Below, one piece after another: positions 1-10,714 of a DNA stretch of 64,000 nt. The first letter of the stretch is position 1. Each line of letters opens with the position of its first letter. The translations under genes and the position numbers were made by a program. Below the pieces are notes generated by a model. That model made no database searches, had not been told where the DNA came from, and saw only the letters and a program-made list of their open reading frames with translations. The DNA comes from Candidatus Dadabacteria bacterium UBA1144 (GTDB lineage Bacteria; Desulfobacterota_D; UBA1144), in the NCBI GenBank assembly GCA_002311855.1, contig DCAB01000012.1:37605-101604 (forward strand). Reading direction: 5' to 3'.

Positions 1-35
1 TTAGCCACGGTTTTTTTCTTTTTCTTAACTGCCAT
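1..35 (-). CDS. Start of a lysine-rich protein, cut by the window edge
   Basis: An ATG at 33-35 on the minus strand opens a frame that reads MAVKKKKKTVA before the window ends. A good GGAGG ribosome binding site (CCTCC on the plus strand near 46-50) lies about ten bases upstream, so translation here is likely. Lysine-rich N-termini like this occur in histone H1-like proteins and in some ribosomal and DNA-binding proteins, but eleven residues cannot decide. It is the next gene after the SUF operon on the same strand, about 90 bases after the Rieske gene, and could be its own unit. Confidence 0.5.
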   Translation of the reverse strand, partial: MAVKKKKKTVA

Positions 36-124
36 AAACAATAAACCTCCATTTAAAATTAAAAAAATGAAATTAATACATTTTTCTCTACTCTAATTTT
101 TTTAAAAATGATTGTCAAGAAAAT

Positions 125-439
125 TTATTTGTCAATATAAATAAAAACTTCTTCTTTTTTTATTACAACTTCATAAGTTTTTATATTTTCAGTTGCAGGT
201 AAAGAGGTTGGTTTTCCATTTCTTATATCAAATTTTGCTCCATGATGTATACACTCAATCTCATATTGGTTTAATTCACCGTCATCTAGAGGATAATTCA
301 TATGGCTACATTGATTTTCAATTGCGTATATGGAATCGTTTTTCTTGATTAAGATTACGGAATTACCTTCTATATCTTTCTTTAACAAAGTATCGACCGG
401 AATTTCACTTATATTGCAAACTTTTAATAAATTACTCAT
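125..439 (-). CDS. Rieske-type [2Fe-2S] ferredoxin of the SUF operon
   Basis: This 104-residue soluble protein has the two Rieske cluster-binding motifs, Cys44-x-His46 and Cys63-x2-His66, with the usual short spacing of the small ferredoxin-like members (NirD or biphenyl dioxygenase ferredoxin type). There is no membrane anchor or signal peptide, so it should act in the cytoplasm as an electron carrier. Its start overlaps the end of sufD by eight bases, indicating translational coupling. Small Rieske proteins recur beside sufBCD in several bacterial groups, where the presumed role is electron supply or being a client of cluster assembly. That role is inferred from context. Confidence 0.88.
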   Translation of the reverse strand: MSNLLKVCNISEIPVDTLLKKDIEGNSVILIKKNDSIYAIENQCSHMNYPLDDGELNQYEIECIHHGAKFDIRNGKPTSLPATENIKTYEVVIKKEEVFIYIDK

Positions 440-1742
440 CTTTTTCGATTAGCTTGGACGAAATAAACCATTGTTCCACTACTCTGTGATATAAATTAAT
501 TAATTTTTTACTTTTTAATGGCTCACATACTTCATCAGCAAAAGCTCTTACAAGCATAGATACCACCTTATCTTTGCTAATCCCTCTTGTTCGCATATAG
601 TGGATTGCATCCTTATTTAATTGTCCAGTTGTTGCTCCATGGGTACATTTTACATCGTCAGCATATATTTCTAATTGGGGCTTCGTATCAACTTGAGCAT
701 GATCTGAAAGCAGCAGATTTCTATTAGTCTGTTTTGCATCTGTTTTTTGTGCTCCTTTGTGAACTACGATTCTTCCGTGGAAGATTCCCTTCGAAGAATC
801 TTTTAGCAATCCTTTATATAGTTGTCTACTGCTACAATTTGGTTTTGCATGCTCTACGAACATATAATTATCCATTAATTGGTTATCTTGAGAAAGATAA
901 AGGCCAAGAATTGAAGAATAGGACCCATCACCATTCAATAAAGGATGTACATTATTTCTAATGAGATTGCCTCCCATTAGAATTGAATTTGTAGTGAAAT
1001 TTGAATCTCTATCCTGCTTTATTTTTAAGTTGGAAAATACAAATGAAGATTTACTTCCATCTTCAATTAGTAAGTGTTCGACGCTAGAATTTTTATCCAT
1101 ATATAGCATTGTAGTCCTATTTGAGAAGTATTTCTTGTTGGAATCCGAGAAAGAGTACTCGATTATTTCACCACTACTTGATTCTCCGAAATGTAGAATA
1201 TTTCTTGAATTAATAAATGCATCAGACGAACTAGAATCAAATTTATTAACCAAGACGATGGGTTTTGAAATTTTATGAGATTTTTCTATTTCGATATATA
1301 CACCATTTTCAAGGAAGGCGGAATTAAGCTCGTAAAAAAAATCTTTGTTTCTCAATGAAAACTGGTCCAAAATTATTTTTTTTAGATTTTGATCTTCACT
1401 GACAATAGCATCTTTCATATTTAAGGCTTTAAATTCCAAATCAGCAGAATGGACCAGGGACCCGTTGACAAAAAAGATAAAATGCGCATCTAGATCTGAT
1501 AAACAACTTGGAATCTCTGAGATGTCAAATTTGTTAGTTGATTTATCGAGTGGCAAGAAATCGTTACCGAGAAAATCCTTTAAATTGGTAAATCTCCAAT
1601 CTTCATCTGTTATTTTTGGAATACCAATATTTTGAAAAGAATTTAATCCATTTAATCTAAAATTATTGAACCAATCAGGTACGACTTTATTAAATTTATC
1701 ATTATTAAAATAACTCGTGTATCTATCTTCAAAATTATTCAT
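432..1742 (-). CDS. sufD: Fe-S cluster assembly protein SufD
   Basis: This 436-residue member of the SufB/SufD family is the scaffold partner that forms SufBC2D and helps iron entry during Fe-S cluster assembly. The C-terminal half shows the family core: a beta-helix stretch, then GAQKTDAKQTNRNLLLSD around residues 330-350, KPQLEIYADDVKCTHGAT around 355-372, and the helical RTRGIS segment. The N-terminal third contains the DEDWRFTNL motif typical of SufD rather than SufB. It lies three bases after sufC and overlaps the following Rieske gene. Length is normal for the family. Confidence 0.95.
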   Translation of the reverse strand: MNNFEDRYTSYFNNDKFNKVVPDWFNNFRLNGLNSFQNIGIPKITDEDWRFTNLKDFLGNDFLPLDKSTNKFDISEIPSCLSDLDAHFIFFVNGSLVHSADLEFKALNMKDAIVSEDQNLKKIILDQFSLRNKDFFYELNSAFLENGVYIEIEKSHKISKPIVLVNKFDSSSSDAFINSRNILHFGESSSGEIIEYSFSDSNKKYFSNRTTMLYMDKNSSVEHLLIEDGSKSSFVFSNLKIKQDRDSNFTTNSILMGGNLIRNNVHPLLNGDGSYSSILGLYLSQDNQLMDNYMFVEHAKPNCSSRQLYKGLLKDSSKGIFHGRIVVHKGAQKTDAKQTNRNLLLSDHAQVDTKPQLEIYADDVKCTHGATTGQLNKDAIHYMRTRGISKDKVVSMLVRAFADEVCEPLKSKKLINLYHRVVEQWFISSKLIEKDE

Positions 1743-1745
1743 AAT

Positions 1746-2486
1746 TTATTCTTTTATCCACGAATATCCTTTTGATTCTAATTCTAGCGCCAAATTTTTA
1801 TCTCCGGATTTAACAATTTTTCCATCAATAAGGACATGAACAAAATCAGGGACAATAAAATTTAGGAGTCTCTGATAATGAGTAATAATAAGAAAAGATC
1901 TTTGTTCGTCTCTTAACGAGTTAACCCCATTTGCAACAATTTGAAGAGCATCAATATCCAATCCAGAGTCAGTTTCATCGAGAATACATAAATTTGGATT
2001 GAGGATAGCCATCTGAAAAATCTCATTTCTCTTTTTCTCGCCGCCGGAAAAACCTTCATTTAACGATCTACTCAATAAAGATTCGTCCATTTTTAATAAT
2101 TTTATTTTCTCTTTAGCAATTTTAGTAAATTCAACTGGCTTGAGAACAGCTTGGCCTTTAGCTTTTTTAATTGAATTAAGAGCCTCTCTCAAAAAATAAC
2201 TATTTGAAACCCCGGGTATCTCAATAGGGTACTGAAAGGCTAAAAAAATTCCTTTTTGTGCTCTTTCGTCTGGTACCATCCCCATTATACTCTCACCGTT
2301 ATAAAAAATATCACCGTGAGTAATTGTATAATCTTCTTTACCGGCAAGAATGGATGCAAGAGTACTTTTTCCAGATCCATTAGGACCCATTATTGAATGA
2401 ACCTCGCCCTTGCCAATATTAAGATTTACACCTTTTAATATCTTTTGTCCTTTGATCTCCGCGCAAAGATTTCTTATCTCTAACAT
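1746..2486 (-). CDS. sufC: Fe-S cluster assembly ATPase SufC
   Basis: This 246-residue ABC-type ATPase has no membrane domain of its own. It shows Walker [10 protein letters not shown] near residue 34, the ABC signature in a SufC-specific form ([13 protein letters not shown], about residues 143-155), and Walker [13 protein letters not shown] near residue 166. SufC drives conformational change in the SufBC2D scaffold by ATP hydrolysis in the cytoplasm. It lies between sufB and sufD in the usual order, 35 bases after sufB. Nothing appears missing or altered in the catalytic motifs. Confidence 0.97.
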   Translation of the reverse strand: MLEIRNLCAEIKGQKILKGVNLNIGKGEVHSIMGPNGSGKSTLASILAGKEDYTITHGDIFYNGESIMGMVPDERAQKGIFLAFQYPIEIPGVSNSYFLREALNSIKKAKGQAVLKPVEFTKIAKEKIKLLKMDESLLSRSLNEGFSGGEKKRNEIFQMAILNPNLCILDETDSGLDIDALQIVANGVNSLRDEQRSFLIITHYQRLLNFIVPDFVHVLIDGKIVKSGDKNLALELESKGYSWIKE

Positions 2487-2521
2487 AAATGGCTCCCTGT
2501 AAATGAATATTATGGCTGAGT

Positions 2522-3979
2522 TTAGCCAACACTTCCTTCTAGACTAACACTTAACAATCTTTGGGCCTCAACAGCAAATTCGAAAGGCAGTTCTTTAAAG
2601 ACTTCTTTGCAAAAACCGTTCACAATTAGTGACAATGCATCTTCTTGGGACATCCCTCTTTGTTGACAATAGAAGATTTGATCTTCCCCAACTTTAGAAG
2701 TTGAAGCTTCATGTTCAAGTTGAGCAGTAGAATTTTTTATTTTTATATACGGAAAAGTATGAGCTCCACATTTGTCACCAATTAGTATTGAATCACATTG
2801 AGTATAATTTCTCGCATTTTCTGCATTTTTTGATACTTCAACTAGGCCTCTGTATGTATTTTGACCATAACCGGCTGAGATACCTTTCGAAATTATTGTG
2901 CTTCTTGTATTTTTTCCTATGTGAAGCATCTTGGTTCCCGTATCAGCTTGTTGTCTATTATTAGTCAGAGCAACTGAATAGAATTCACCGACTGAATCAT
3001 CACCTGTTAGTATACAACTGGGATATTTCCAAGTTATGGCGGACCCAGTTTCAACTTGCGTCCAAGAAATTCTTGAACCCCTCCCTAGACAATGACCTCT
3101 TTTCGTAACAAAATTATAGATGCCTCCTTTTCCTTCTTTGTCACCCGGATACCAATTCTGAATTGTTGAATATTTAATCGTTGCATCATCATGGGCGATT
3201 AATTCGACACATGCCGCATGTAGTTGATTCTCATCTCTTTTTGGCGCTGTACATCCTTCTAGATAACTTACATAACTACCTTCATCCGCAATTATAAGAG
3301 TTCTTTCAAATTGGCCAGTATTTTCGGCATTGATTCTGAAATAAGTCGATAGCTCCATAGGACATCTAACACCTTTAGGGACATAGACAAATGAACCATC
3401 GGTAAAAACTGCCGCATTTAGAGCAGCATAAAAATTATCTCCTTTCGGTATTACTGAACCCAAATATTTTTTGACAAGTTCTTCGTGTTCCACAACCGCT
3501 TCAGAGAATGAGCAGAAAATTATTCCTAAATCAGCTAATTTCTCCTTAAAAGTAGTGATTAAAGATACGCTATCAAAAACTGCATCCACTGCAACTCCTT
3601 CAAGCATTTTTTGTTCTTCTAATGGAATACCTAACTTTTCGTATGTTTCTAATATCTCTGGGTCTATCTCATCTAATGATTCTGGTTTAATTTTAGGTCC
3701 AGCAAAATAACTTATATTGTTATAGTCGATTGGTTTAATTTTTAACTTTGCCCAAAGAGGGTCTTTCATTTTTAGCCATCTCCTGTAGGCTTTTATCCTA
3801 AACTCAAACAACCATTCTGGTTCCTTCTTCCTCTCTGAAATATATTTTATTACTCCTTCATTAAGACCTTTAGGAAGTATGTCCTGCTCTACATCGGTAA
3901 TAAAACCATATTTATATTCTTCTTTCTCAAGCATTTCCTTTGTAGCTTGATTGTTATCAATTTTTAATTCTTGATTCAT
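2522..3979 (-). CDS. sufB: Fe-S cluster assembly scaffold SufB
   Basis: At 485 residues this is a full-length SufB, the subunit on which clusters are built. Diagnostic stretches include [19 protein letters not shown] near residues 205-223, [17 protein letters not shown] near 246-262, and the C-terminal core around 405-455 ([10 protein letters not shown] followed by [19 protein letters not shown] and QRGMS). It is the first structural gene after the Rrf2 regulator, with only four bases between them, so the regulator and the assembly genes should be one transcript. No sufS, sufE or sufU follows anywhere in the window. Confidence 0.97.
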   Translation of the reverse strand: MNQELKIDNNQATKEMLEKEEYKYGFITDVEQDILPKGLNEGVIKYISERKKEPEWLFEFRIKAYRRWLKMKDPLWAKLKIKPIDYNNISYFAGPKIKPESLDEIDPEILETYEKLGIPLEEQKMLEGVAVDAVFDSVSLITTFKEKLADLGIIFCSFSEAVVEHEELVKKYLGSVIPKGDNFYAALNAAVFTDGSFVYVPKGVRCPMELSTYFRINAENTGQFERTLIIADEGSYVSYLEGCTAPKRDENQLHAACVELIAHDDATIKYSTIQNWYPGDKEGKGGIYNFVTKRGHCLGRGSRISWTQVETGSAITWKYPSCILTGDDSVGEFYSVALTNNRQQADTGTKMLHIGKNTRSTIISKGISAGYGQNTYRGLVEVSKNAENARNYTQCDSILIGDKCGAHTFPYIKIKNSTAQLEHEASTSKVGEDQIFYCQQRGMSQEDALSLIVNGFCKEVFKELPFEFAVEAQRLLSVSLEGSVG

Positions 3980-3983
3980 CTAT

Positions 3984-4406
3984 CTATCTTTCCTCCAAAT
4001 TTTTAAAATCGTTTTGTGCTATATCACTTAAAGTAACTTTACTTAAAAATCTTAGGGTATTTAATTGGAGATGGTCCCAAACCGACCTTTGATTACATCC
4101 ATCAAATAATTCACAGATTTCGCCTTTGTCCATGCAATCTATAAGTTGCATATCCCCTTCGATGGCTTCATAGATTTCCTTAAGAGAAATATCTTTGGCC
4201 TGCTTTTTTAAGGAATAGCCTCCGTCAGGTCCAGGTGAAGAGCGCAATATTCCCCTTTGTACCAATTTCCGCATTACCTTTGCTAGATAATTTTCCGGAA
4301 TATGCTGTTCAGCCGAAATATCTTTGATTGTAGACACAACTATCTTATTACTCGCCAAATGGGTCAGGGATCTAACGGCATAATCTAATGTTCTACTTAT
4401 CTGCAT
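3984..4406 (-). CDS. Rrf2-family transcriptional regulator (IscR/SufR-like)
   Basis: This 140-residue Rrf2 protein has a winged-helix N-terminus (SRTLDYAVRSLTHLAS, then a PENYLAKVMRKLVQRGIL recognition helix) and three cysteines, Cys91, Cys98 and Cys104, that could ligate a [2Fe-2S] cluster. In E. coli IscR the cysteines are at 92, 98 and 104, so the first gap here is one residue longer. As first gene of the SUF operon it most likely represses the operon when Fe-S clusters are sufficient. I could not identify a convincing operator in the 134-base gap upstream, which it shares with the divergent rplM promoter. Confidence 0.88.
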   Translation of the reverse strand: MQISRTLDYAVRSLTHLASNKIVVSTIKDISAEQHIPENYLAKVMRKLVQRGILRSSPGPDGGYSLKKQAKDISLKEIYEAIEGDMQLIDCMDKGEICELFDGCNQRSVWDHLQLNTLRFLSKVTLSDIAQNDFKNLEER

Positions 4407-4481
4407 TACAAATCTTCACTTATTAACGTCAACACCTTTAATATAACCTAAAAAATAGCTTGTTTCACTTAAAAGGCCATC

Positions 4482-4509
4482 TTGACATGCAAACGCATTA
4501 CAGTAATAT
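4482..4509 (+). promoter_or_regulatory. Sigma-70 promoter for rplM-rpsI
   Basis: A perfect -35 TTGACA (4482-4487) is followed after 16 bases by TAATAT (4504-4509), five of six matches to the -10 consensus. The predicted start is near 4516, about 25 bases before the rplM ATG at 4541, and AGGAAC lies just before that ATG. It is the strongest promoter-like sequence in the gap between the divergent regulator and ribosomal protein genes. Confidence 0.7.
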
Positions 4510-4540
4510 ATTAGCTTAATTTATATACTTCAGGAACAAC

Positions 4541-4942
4541 ATGGACAAAAAAAGATGGCTTTTGATAGATGCGACAGATAAGATTATTGGGAGACTAGCA
4601 TCTAACGTCGCAAATATATTAATTGGAAAAAGTAAAACAGATTATCAGCCTGGTGGCGATAATGGGGATTTCGTGATAATTATTAATAGTGATGAAGCAA
4701 AATTTACTGGAAGAAAATTAAATCATAAATTTTACTATAAGAATACCGGCTATCCAGGTGGTCTAAGAAGTATAAATGCCGCAGAATTAATGAAAAAAGA
4801 CTCAACTGAGGTACTAAAAAAAGCTGTTAAAGGAATGTTGCCTAAAAATAAACGGCAAGCCCTACTAATGAGAAGATTGAAAATTTACACTAATTCATCC
4901 CATCCACATAGAGCACAAAATCCTGAGGCAGCAGAGATTTAG
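4541..4942 (+). CDS. rplM: 50S ribosomal protein uL13
   Basis: At 133 residues this is slightly shorter than the E. coli L13 (142). It begins MDKKRWLLIDATDKIIGRLAS, which matches the conserved N-terminus, and contains GDFVIIINSDEAKFTGRKLNHKFYY and the MLPKNKRQALLMRRLKIYTN region that contacts 23S rRNA. It is followed after one base by rpsI, the near-universal bacterial pairing. Transcription probably starts at the TTGACA promoter just upstream. Confidence 0.98.
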   Translation: MDKKRWLLIDATDKIIGRLASNVANILIGKSKTDYQPGGDNGDFVIIINSDEAKFTGRKLNHKFYYKNTGYPGGLRSINAAELMKKDSTEVLKKAVKGMLPKNKRQALLMRRLKIYTNSSHPHRAQNPEAAEI

Positions 4943-4943
4943 A

Positions 4944-5333
4944 ATGTCCGAAAAATATTATGCCACGGGAAGAAGAAAAAATGCGATAGCTAAAGTATGG
5001 CTTTCAAAAGGTACTGGTCAAATCAAGATTAACAAAAGAGATATAAAGGAATATTTTCCCCGCGAAGTGTGGATTAGTCATGCAACCGAGGCTCTTGGTC
5101 TAACCGATACAGTTAATGAGTTTGATTTTCAAATATCCGTTTTGGGGGGTGGATTGACCGGTCAATCGGGAGCTATTAGATTAGGAATATCAAAAGCACT
5201 TGTCCTTTACAATAATGTTTTACGTTCCAAACTAAAACCCAAAGGTCTTCTAACAAGAGATTCAAGAATGGTTGAAAGTAAAAAATATGGTTTGAAAAAA
5301 GCGAGAAGAGGTCAGCAATATTCAAAAAGATGA
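4944..5333 (+). CDS. rpsI: 30S ribosomal protein uS9
   Basis: This 129-residue S9 opens with YYATGRRKNAIAKVWLSKGTGQIKINKRD and ends in the basic tail KARRGQQYSKR that reaches the P-site tRNA in the ribosome. The glycine-rich VLGGGLTGQSGAIRLGISKAL segment is also conserved. Expressed with rplM from the same promoter. Confidence 0.98.
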   Translation: MSEKYYATGRRKNAIAKVWLSKGTGQIKINKRDIKEYFPREVWISHATEALGLTDTVNEFDFQISVLGGGLTGQSGAIRLGISKALVLYNNVLRSKLKPKGLLTRDSRMVESKKYGLKKARRGQQYSKR

Positions 5334-5343
5334 GAATCGTTTA

Positions 5344-6645
5344 ATGAAAAAAAAATTTAAAATTGCCAATCCTAAAGGTAAACTTGGAGTTTTAATTCCT
5401 GGTATTGGAGGCGCGGTTAGTACAACCTTTATAGCTGGAGTTGAAGCTTTTAAAAAAAATCTTGGCAAACCATTCGGTTCATTATCTCAAATGGGCACTA
5501 TAAGATTGGAAAAGAGGACTAGCAAGAAGTCTCCTTTGATCAAAGATTTGATGCCTTTAGCCGACATCGAAGATTTAGAATTCTTTGGATGGGACGTCTA
5601 TCCCGAAAATTGTTACAAAGCGGCTCTTAAAGCCGGTGTTCTTGAGGAATCATTAATTGAAAGATTAAGAGATGAATTGGAATCTATAACTCCTGAAAAA
5701 GCTGTATTTAATAAAAGGTATGCCACAAATTTAAAAGGTAAAAACATAAAAAAAGAAAAAAATTATTTTAAGCTTGCCCAAGAATTAATAAAAGATATAA
5801 AGAATTTTAAGAATAAGAAGAATATCGATAGATTGGTCATGATATGGTGTGGAAGCACAGAGATTTTCATGACACAAACTAAGGTTCATAAAAATATCAA
5901 ATCATTTGAACAAGGACTTAAAAGTAATGACAAGAATATATCCCCTAGTATGATTTATGCATATGCCGCAATAAAATGTGGGGCTGCATATGCTAATGGT
6001 GCTCCGAATTTATCGGTAGATATTCCTGCATTGACAGAATTAAGTCTTCGAAATAATATTCCTATCGCAGGAAAAGATTTTAAAACTGGGCAGACACTTA
6101 TGAAAACAATTCTCGCTCCAGGGATTAAAAGTAGACTTCTCGGATTAAATGGGTGGTTCTCAACAAATATACTTGGTAATAGAGATGGAGAAGTTTTAGA
6201 TAATCCAAAAAACTTTAAAACTAAAGAAGAAAGCAAGCTAAATGCCTTGCAACATATCTTCCAACCTGAACTTCATCCAGATCTCTATGGGGACTTTTAT
6301 CATAAAGTTCGCATAAATTACTACCCTCCTAGAGGAGACCAAAAAGAATCTTGGGACAATATAGACATATTTGGCTGGCTCGGCTACACAATGCAAATAA
6401 AAGTTAATTTTTTATGTAGGGACAGTATCTTGGCAGCACCTATCGTTTTAGATCTAATCATTTTTATGGATCTTGCTCAAAGAGCTGGGATGAAAGGGAT
6501 TCAGGAGTGGATGTCTTTTTATTTTAAGAGCCCAATGCATGACGAAACAGTTTACCCGGAACATGACATATTCATCCAATCCATCAAACTAAAAAACACA
6601 CTAAGGTTTCTTGCTGGTGAAAAGACCATCGATCATTTGGATTAG
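5344..6645 (+). CDS. ino1: Inositol-3-phosphate synthase
   Basis: This 433-residue enzyme converts glucose 6-phosphate to 1D-myo-inositol 3-phosphate using NAD. The N-terminal Rossmann glycine loop reads GVLIPGIGGAVSTTFIAGV (residues 15-33), and the family-specific IPIAGKDFKTGQT region with its lysines appears near residues 239-251. LNGWFSTNILGNRDGEVL and the C-terminal substrate region follow. It begins ten bases after rpsI, so it may be read through from the ribosomal promoter. No inositol monophosphatase, phosphatidylinositol synthase or mycothiol gene is in the window. The product could feed inositol lipids or a compatible solute, which is open. Confidence 0.92.
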   Translation: MKKKFKIANPKGKLGVLIPGIGGAVSTTFIAGVEAFKKNLGKPFGSLSQMGTIRLEKRTSKKSPLIKDLMPLADIEDLEFFGWDVYPENCYKAALKAGVLEESLIERLRDELESITPEKAVFNKRYATNLKGKNIKKEKNYFKLAQELIKDIKNFKNKKNIDRLVMIWCGSTEIFMTQTKVHKNIKSFEQGLKSNDKNISPSMIYAYAAIKCGAAYANGAPNLSVDIPALTELSLRNNIPIAGKDFKTGQTLMKTILAPGIKSRLLGLNGWFSTNILGNRDGEVLDNPKNFKTKEESKLNALQHIFQPELHPDLYGDFYHKVRINYYPPRGDQKESWDNIDIFGWLGYTMQIKVNFLCRDSILAAPIVLDLIIFMDLAQRAGMKGIQEWMSFYFKSPMHDETVYPEHDIFIQSIKLKNTLRFLAGEKTIDHLD

Positions 6646-6662
6646 ATTATTATTACGAGTAA

Positions 6663-6929
6663 TCATGCAATAAGATTTCCGGACTCTAAAGTAAGAGTGA
6701 CTTGATCTGACTTAACACTTATAGCACCTGTACCATTGTTGAACTTCTTCTCAGTTCCGTCTTTAGATTTAATTTTGAAATCTCCTGCAGTTATATCAGA
6801 GGAAAACAATGTATGTCCTGGTAAAATACCAAATTCTCCAGATGAATTAGTAGCAGACAAGTATTCCACCGTTCCATCAAATAAAATTTCTTCAGGTGTA
6901 TATATTTTCAGATTAAAAAAATCACTCAT
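6663..6929 (-). CDS. atpC: ATP synthase epsilon subunit, beta-sandwich only
   Basis: The protein is 88 residues, against about 130-140 for typical epsilon subunits. The N-terminal beta-sandwich is intact (FNLKIYTPEEILFDGTVEYLSA, then GEFGILPGHTLFSSDITAG), which is the part that binds gamma and the c-ring. It stops after LTLESGNLIA, so the C-terminal two-helix hairpin that acts as ATPase inhibitor in many bacteria is absent. The stop is followed by only 17 bases before the convergent ino1 stop, leaving no room for a frameshifted tail. Last gene of the F1 operon, two bases after atpD. Confidence 0.88.
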   Translation of the reverse strand: MSDFFNLKIYTPEEILFDGTVEYLSATNSSGEFGILPGHTLFSSDITAGDFKIKSKDGTEKKFNNGTGAISVKSDQVTLTLESGNLIA

Positions 6930-6931
6930 AG

Positions 6932-8347
<1,416 letters not shown>

Positions 8348-8358
8348 TTATTTCTCCT

Positions 8359-9207
8359 TTATTTCATAGCCTCAGAACCATTCACGATATCCATCAATTC
8401 TTTCGTGATGTCTGCCTGTCTTGTTTTGTTAAATAACATCGTAGTCTCTTTTATTATATCGTCAGCATTCCTTGTTGCATTATCCATTGCAGCCGTTCTT
8501 GCGGCATGTTCACTTGTGATAGCTTCCAAAAGTAAGCTTGATATTGTAAGCTCGAAAAACTTAGGGACGACAATCTCGATAAATGAATTTATATCTGGTT
8601 CAATTAAAATATTCAAATCCTTTTTAGCATCTTCGTGATCTTCCAATTCAATTGGTAAGACTTTAGTTATTGTTGGCAATTGAGATATAGAGCTCACAAA
8701 TTTATTATAAGCAACATATATTTGATCAAAGTCTCCATTTAAGAAATATGGTAAAATTTTATTGGAAATATTCTCTGATAAAATTTTGTAATTTTTTTCA
8801 TCTAAGGAGAAAGTTTGATCTCCAAAGCTATTTTCTTTGAAATAATCTTGACCTTTTTTACCTATAAAAAACTTTTCTATAATTTTTTCTGAAAACTCAT
8901 ATCTATCTATCAATCTAAATAAGTTTGAATTATATGATCCACATAAGCCTCTATCGGAGGATATAATAACTAAAAGAGATTTTTTATTTCCTTCTAAATC
9001 ATTAAAAAACCTACTTGGGGAATCTTTAGTGGATTTCGACACAAATGATATAATTTCTTTGTATGACATAAAATAGGATCTAAATGAGTTGAGCATAACC
9101 TGAGTTTTTGCGTACTTAACTGTGGCAATCATTTTCATAGCCTGCATAATTCTTTTAGTGCTCTTAACACTAGCAATTTTTGTTCTTATATCTTTCAAAC
9201 TAGGCAT
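8359..9207 (-). CDS. atpG: ATP synthase gamma subunit
   Basis: This 282-residue central-stalk subunit starts with the conserved MPSLKDIRTKIASVKSTKRIMQAMKMIATVK. It ends with the matching helix SEHAARTAAMDNATRNADDIIKETTMLFNKTRQADITKELMDIVNGSEAM; together these form the rotating coiled coil inside alpha3beta3. SSDRGLCGSYNSNL near residue 85 is the conserved Rossmann-like part. It begins two bases after atpA and ends 15 bases before atpD. Confidence 0.98.
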   Translation of the reverse strand: MPSLKDIRTKIASVKSTKRIMQAMKMIATVKYAKTQVMLNSFRSYFMSYKEIISFVSKSTKDSPSRFFNDLEGNKKSLLVIISSDRGLCGSYNSNLFRLIDRYEFSEKIIEKFFIGKKGQDYFKENSFGDQTFSLDEKNYKILSENISNKILPYFLNGDFDQIYVAYNKFVSSISQLPTITKVLPIELEDHEDAKKDLNILIEPDINSFIEIVVPKFFELTISSLLLEAITSEHAARTAAMDNATRNADDIIKETTMLFNKTRQADITKELMDIVNGSEAMK

Positions 9208-9208
9208 T

Positions 9209-10714
9209 TTAAGAAGAATATGTTCCTTTAAATTTTTCTAAACTTGTTTTCAAAGATGCGGCAATTTCGTCAGAATATTCCGACTTAAGCTCTTCTAAAA
9301 CATCTTGATGATTAGTATCAAAATAGTCATAAAGTTTCTGTTCAAAGTCGTTTATTTTCGAGACTTCAACGTCGTCTGCGAAACCATTAGTTACAGCAAA
9401 TGTAAGCAGGGCTTGTTTCTCTACCGGCAATGGAACATACTGTCCTTGCTTTAGAGCTTCAACTAATCTTGACCCTCGTTCTAATTGAGATTTGGTTATA
9501 TCATCAAGATCAGATGCAAACTGAGAAAAAGCTTCAACTTCTCTGTACTGAGCAAGGTCAAGCCTTAAAGTTCCAGCAATTTTTTTCATACTTTTAACTT
9601 GCGCAGCACCACCAACCCGTGAGACTGAAAGTCCGACATTGATAGCTGGTCTGACACCGGAATAGAACAAATCTGTTTCAAGATAAATCTGTCCATCCGT
9701 AATTGAGATTACATTAGTTGGGATATAGGCTGAAACATCACCTGCTTGAGTTTCAATTATAGGTAGGGCGGTTAATGAGCCTCCTCCTTCTTTGTCATTC
9801 ATTTTGGCGGCTCTTTCAAGGAGTCTTGAATGAAGATAGAAGACATCTCCTGGATAGGCTTCTCTACCAGGAGGTCGCCTCAAAAGTAATGATATTTGCC
9901 TATATGCATAAGCATGTTTGGTTAAATCATCATAAATTATTAACGCATGTCTTCCGCTATCTCTAAAAAATTCACCTATAGCGCACCCTGTAAAAGGAGC
10001 AAGAAATTGGTATGGAGCAGGGTCACTAGCATTTGCAGCTACCACAGTAGTATATTCAAATGCTCCGTATTCTTTCAATTTGTCTACAACTCGAGCTACT
10101 GTGGATTGCTTTTGACCGATTGCAACGTAGATACAATAAACTCCCTTTCCTTTTTGATTAATTATAGTATCAACCGCAATCGCGGTCTTTCCGGTTTGTC
10201 TATCACCTAATATTAATTCCCTTTGGCCTCGTCCTATGGGTATCATGGAATCAATTGCTTTTATACCAGTCTGTAATGGTTCATGAACAGATTTCCTAGC
10301 TATTACTCCAGGAGCTTTAACCTCAACAGTTCTAAAATCTTTAGTTTGGATATCTCCTTTTCCATCTATCGATTTCCCAAGACCATCTACGACTCTTCCA
10401 AGAAGTACATCTCCTACTCCTACTTTTGCGACTTCTCCTGTTCTTTTTACTCTGTTTCCTTCCGAAACTGTATCCTCAGCTCCAAAAATCGCTATACCAA
10501 CGCTGTCTTCTTCGAGGTTTAATACCAATCCTAAAACTCCACCTTCAAAGGTGACCAGTTCGCCTGCCATGGCTTTATCTAGACCATAAACTTTAGCAAT
10601 TCCATCACCAACCGAAGTAACAGTTCCAATCTCAGAAGATTTAAAGTCTGTTTCGAAGCCTTGGATTTTCTGTTTTAATTGTTCAGTTACATCTTGTAAA
10701 TTAATTTCGGACAT
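9209..10714 (-). CDS. atpA: ATP synthase alpha subunit
   Basis: This 501-residue regulatory and structural F1 subunit has Walker [15 protein letters not shown] near residue 169 and the alpha-subunit signature around [23 protein letters not shown] near 360-382, with the arginine finger in the SVSRVG motif. The N-terminal crown domain begins near [27 protein letters not shown]. The gene's first base abuts the stop of atpH (shared base at 10714), consistent with translational coupling. Confidence 0.99.
   Translation of the reverse strand: MSEINLQDVTEQLKQKIQGFETDFKSSEIGTVTSVGDGIAKVYGLDKAMAGELVTFEGGVLGLVLNLEEDSVGIAIFGAEDTVSEGNRVKRTGEVAKVGVGDVLLGRVVDGLGKSIDGKGDIQTKDFRTVEVKAPGVIARKSVHEPLQTGIKAIDSMIPIGRGQRELILGDRQTGKTAIAVDTIINQKGKGVYCIYVAIGQKQSTVARVVDKLKEYGAFEYTTVVAANASDPAPYQFLAPFTGCAIGEFFRDSGRHALIIYDDLTKHAYAYRQISLLLRRPPGREAYPGDVFYLHSRLLERAAKMNDKEGGGSLTALPIIETQAGDVSAYIPTNVISITDGQIYLETDLFYSGVRPAINVGLSVSRVGGAAQVKSMKKIAGTLRLDLAQYREVEAFSQFASDLDDITKSQLERGSRLVEALKQGQYVPLPVEKQALLTFAVTNGFADDVEVSKINDFEQKLYDYFDTNHQDVLEELKSEYSDEIAASLKTSLEKFKGTYSS

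Noticed and set aside
734..1278. Plus-strand frames inside sufD and similar frames inside other genes
   Set aside because: They lie opposite clearly conserved genes and show no family similarity; shadow frames.
4407..4540. IscR-type operator for the SUF operon
   Set aside because: No convincing match to a known type 1 or type 2 IscR site in the gap.
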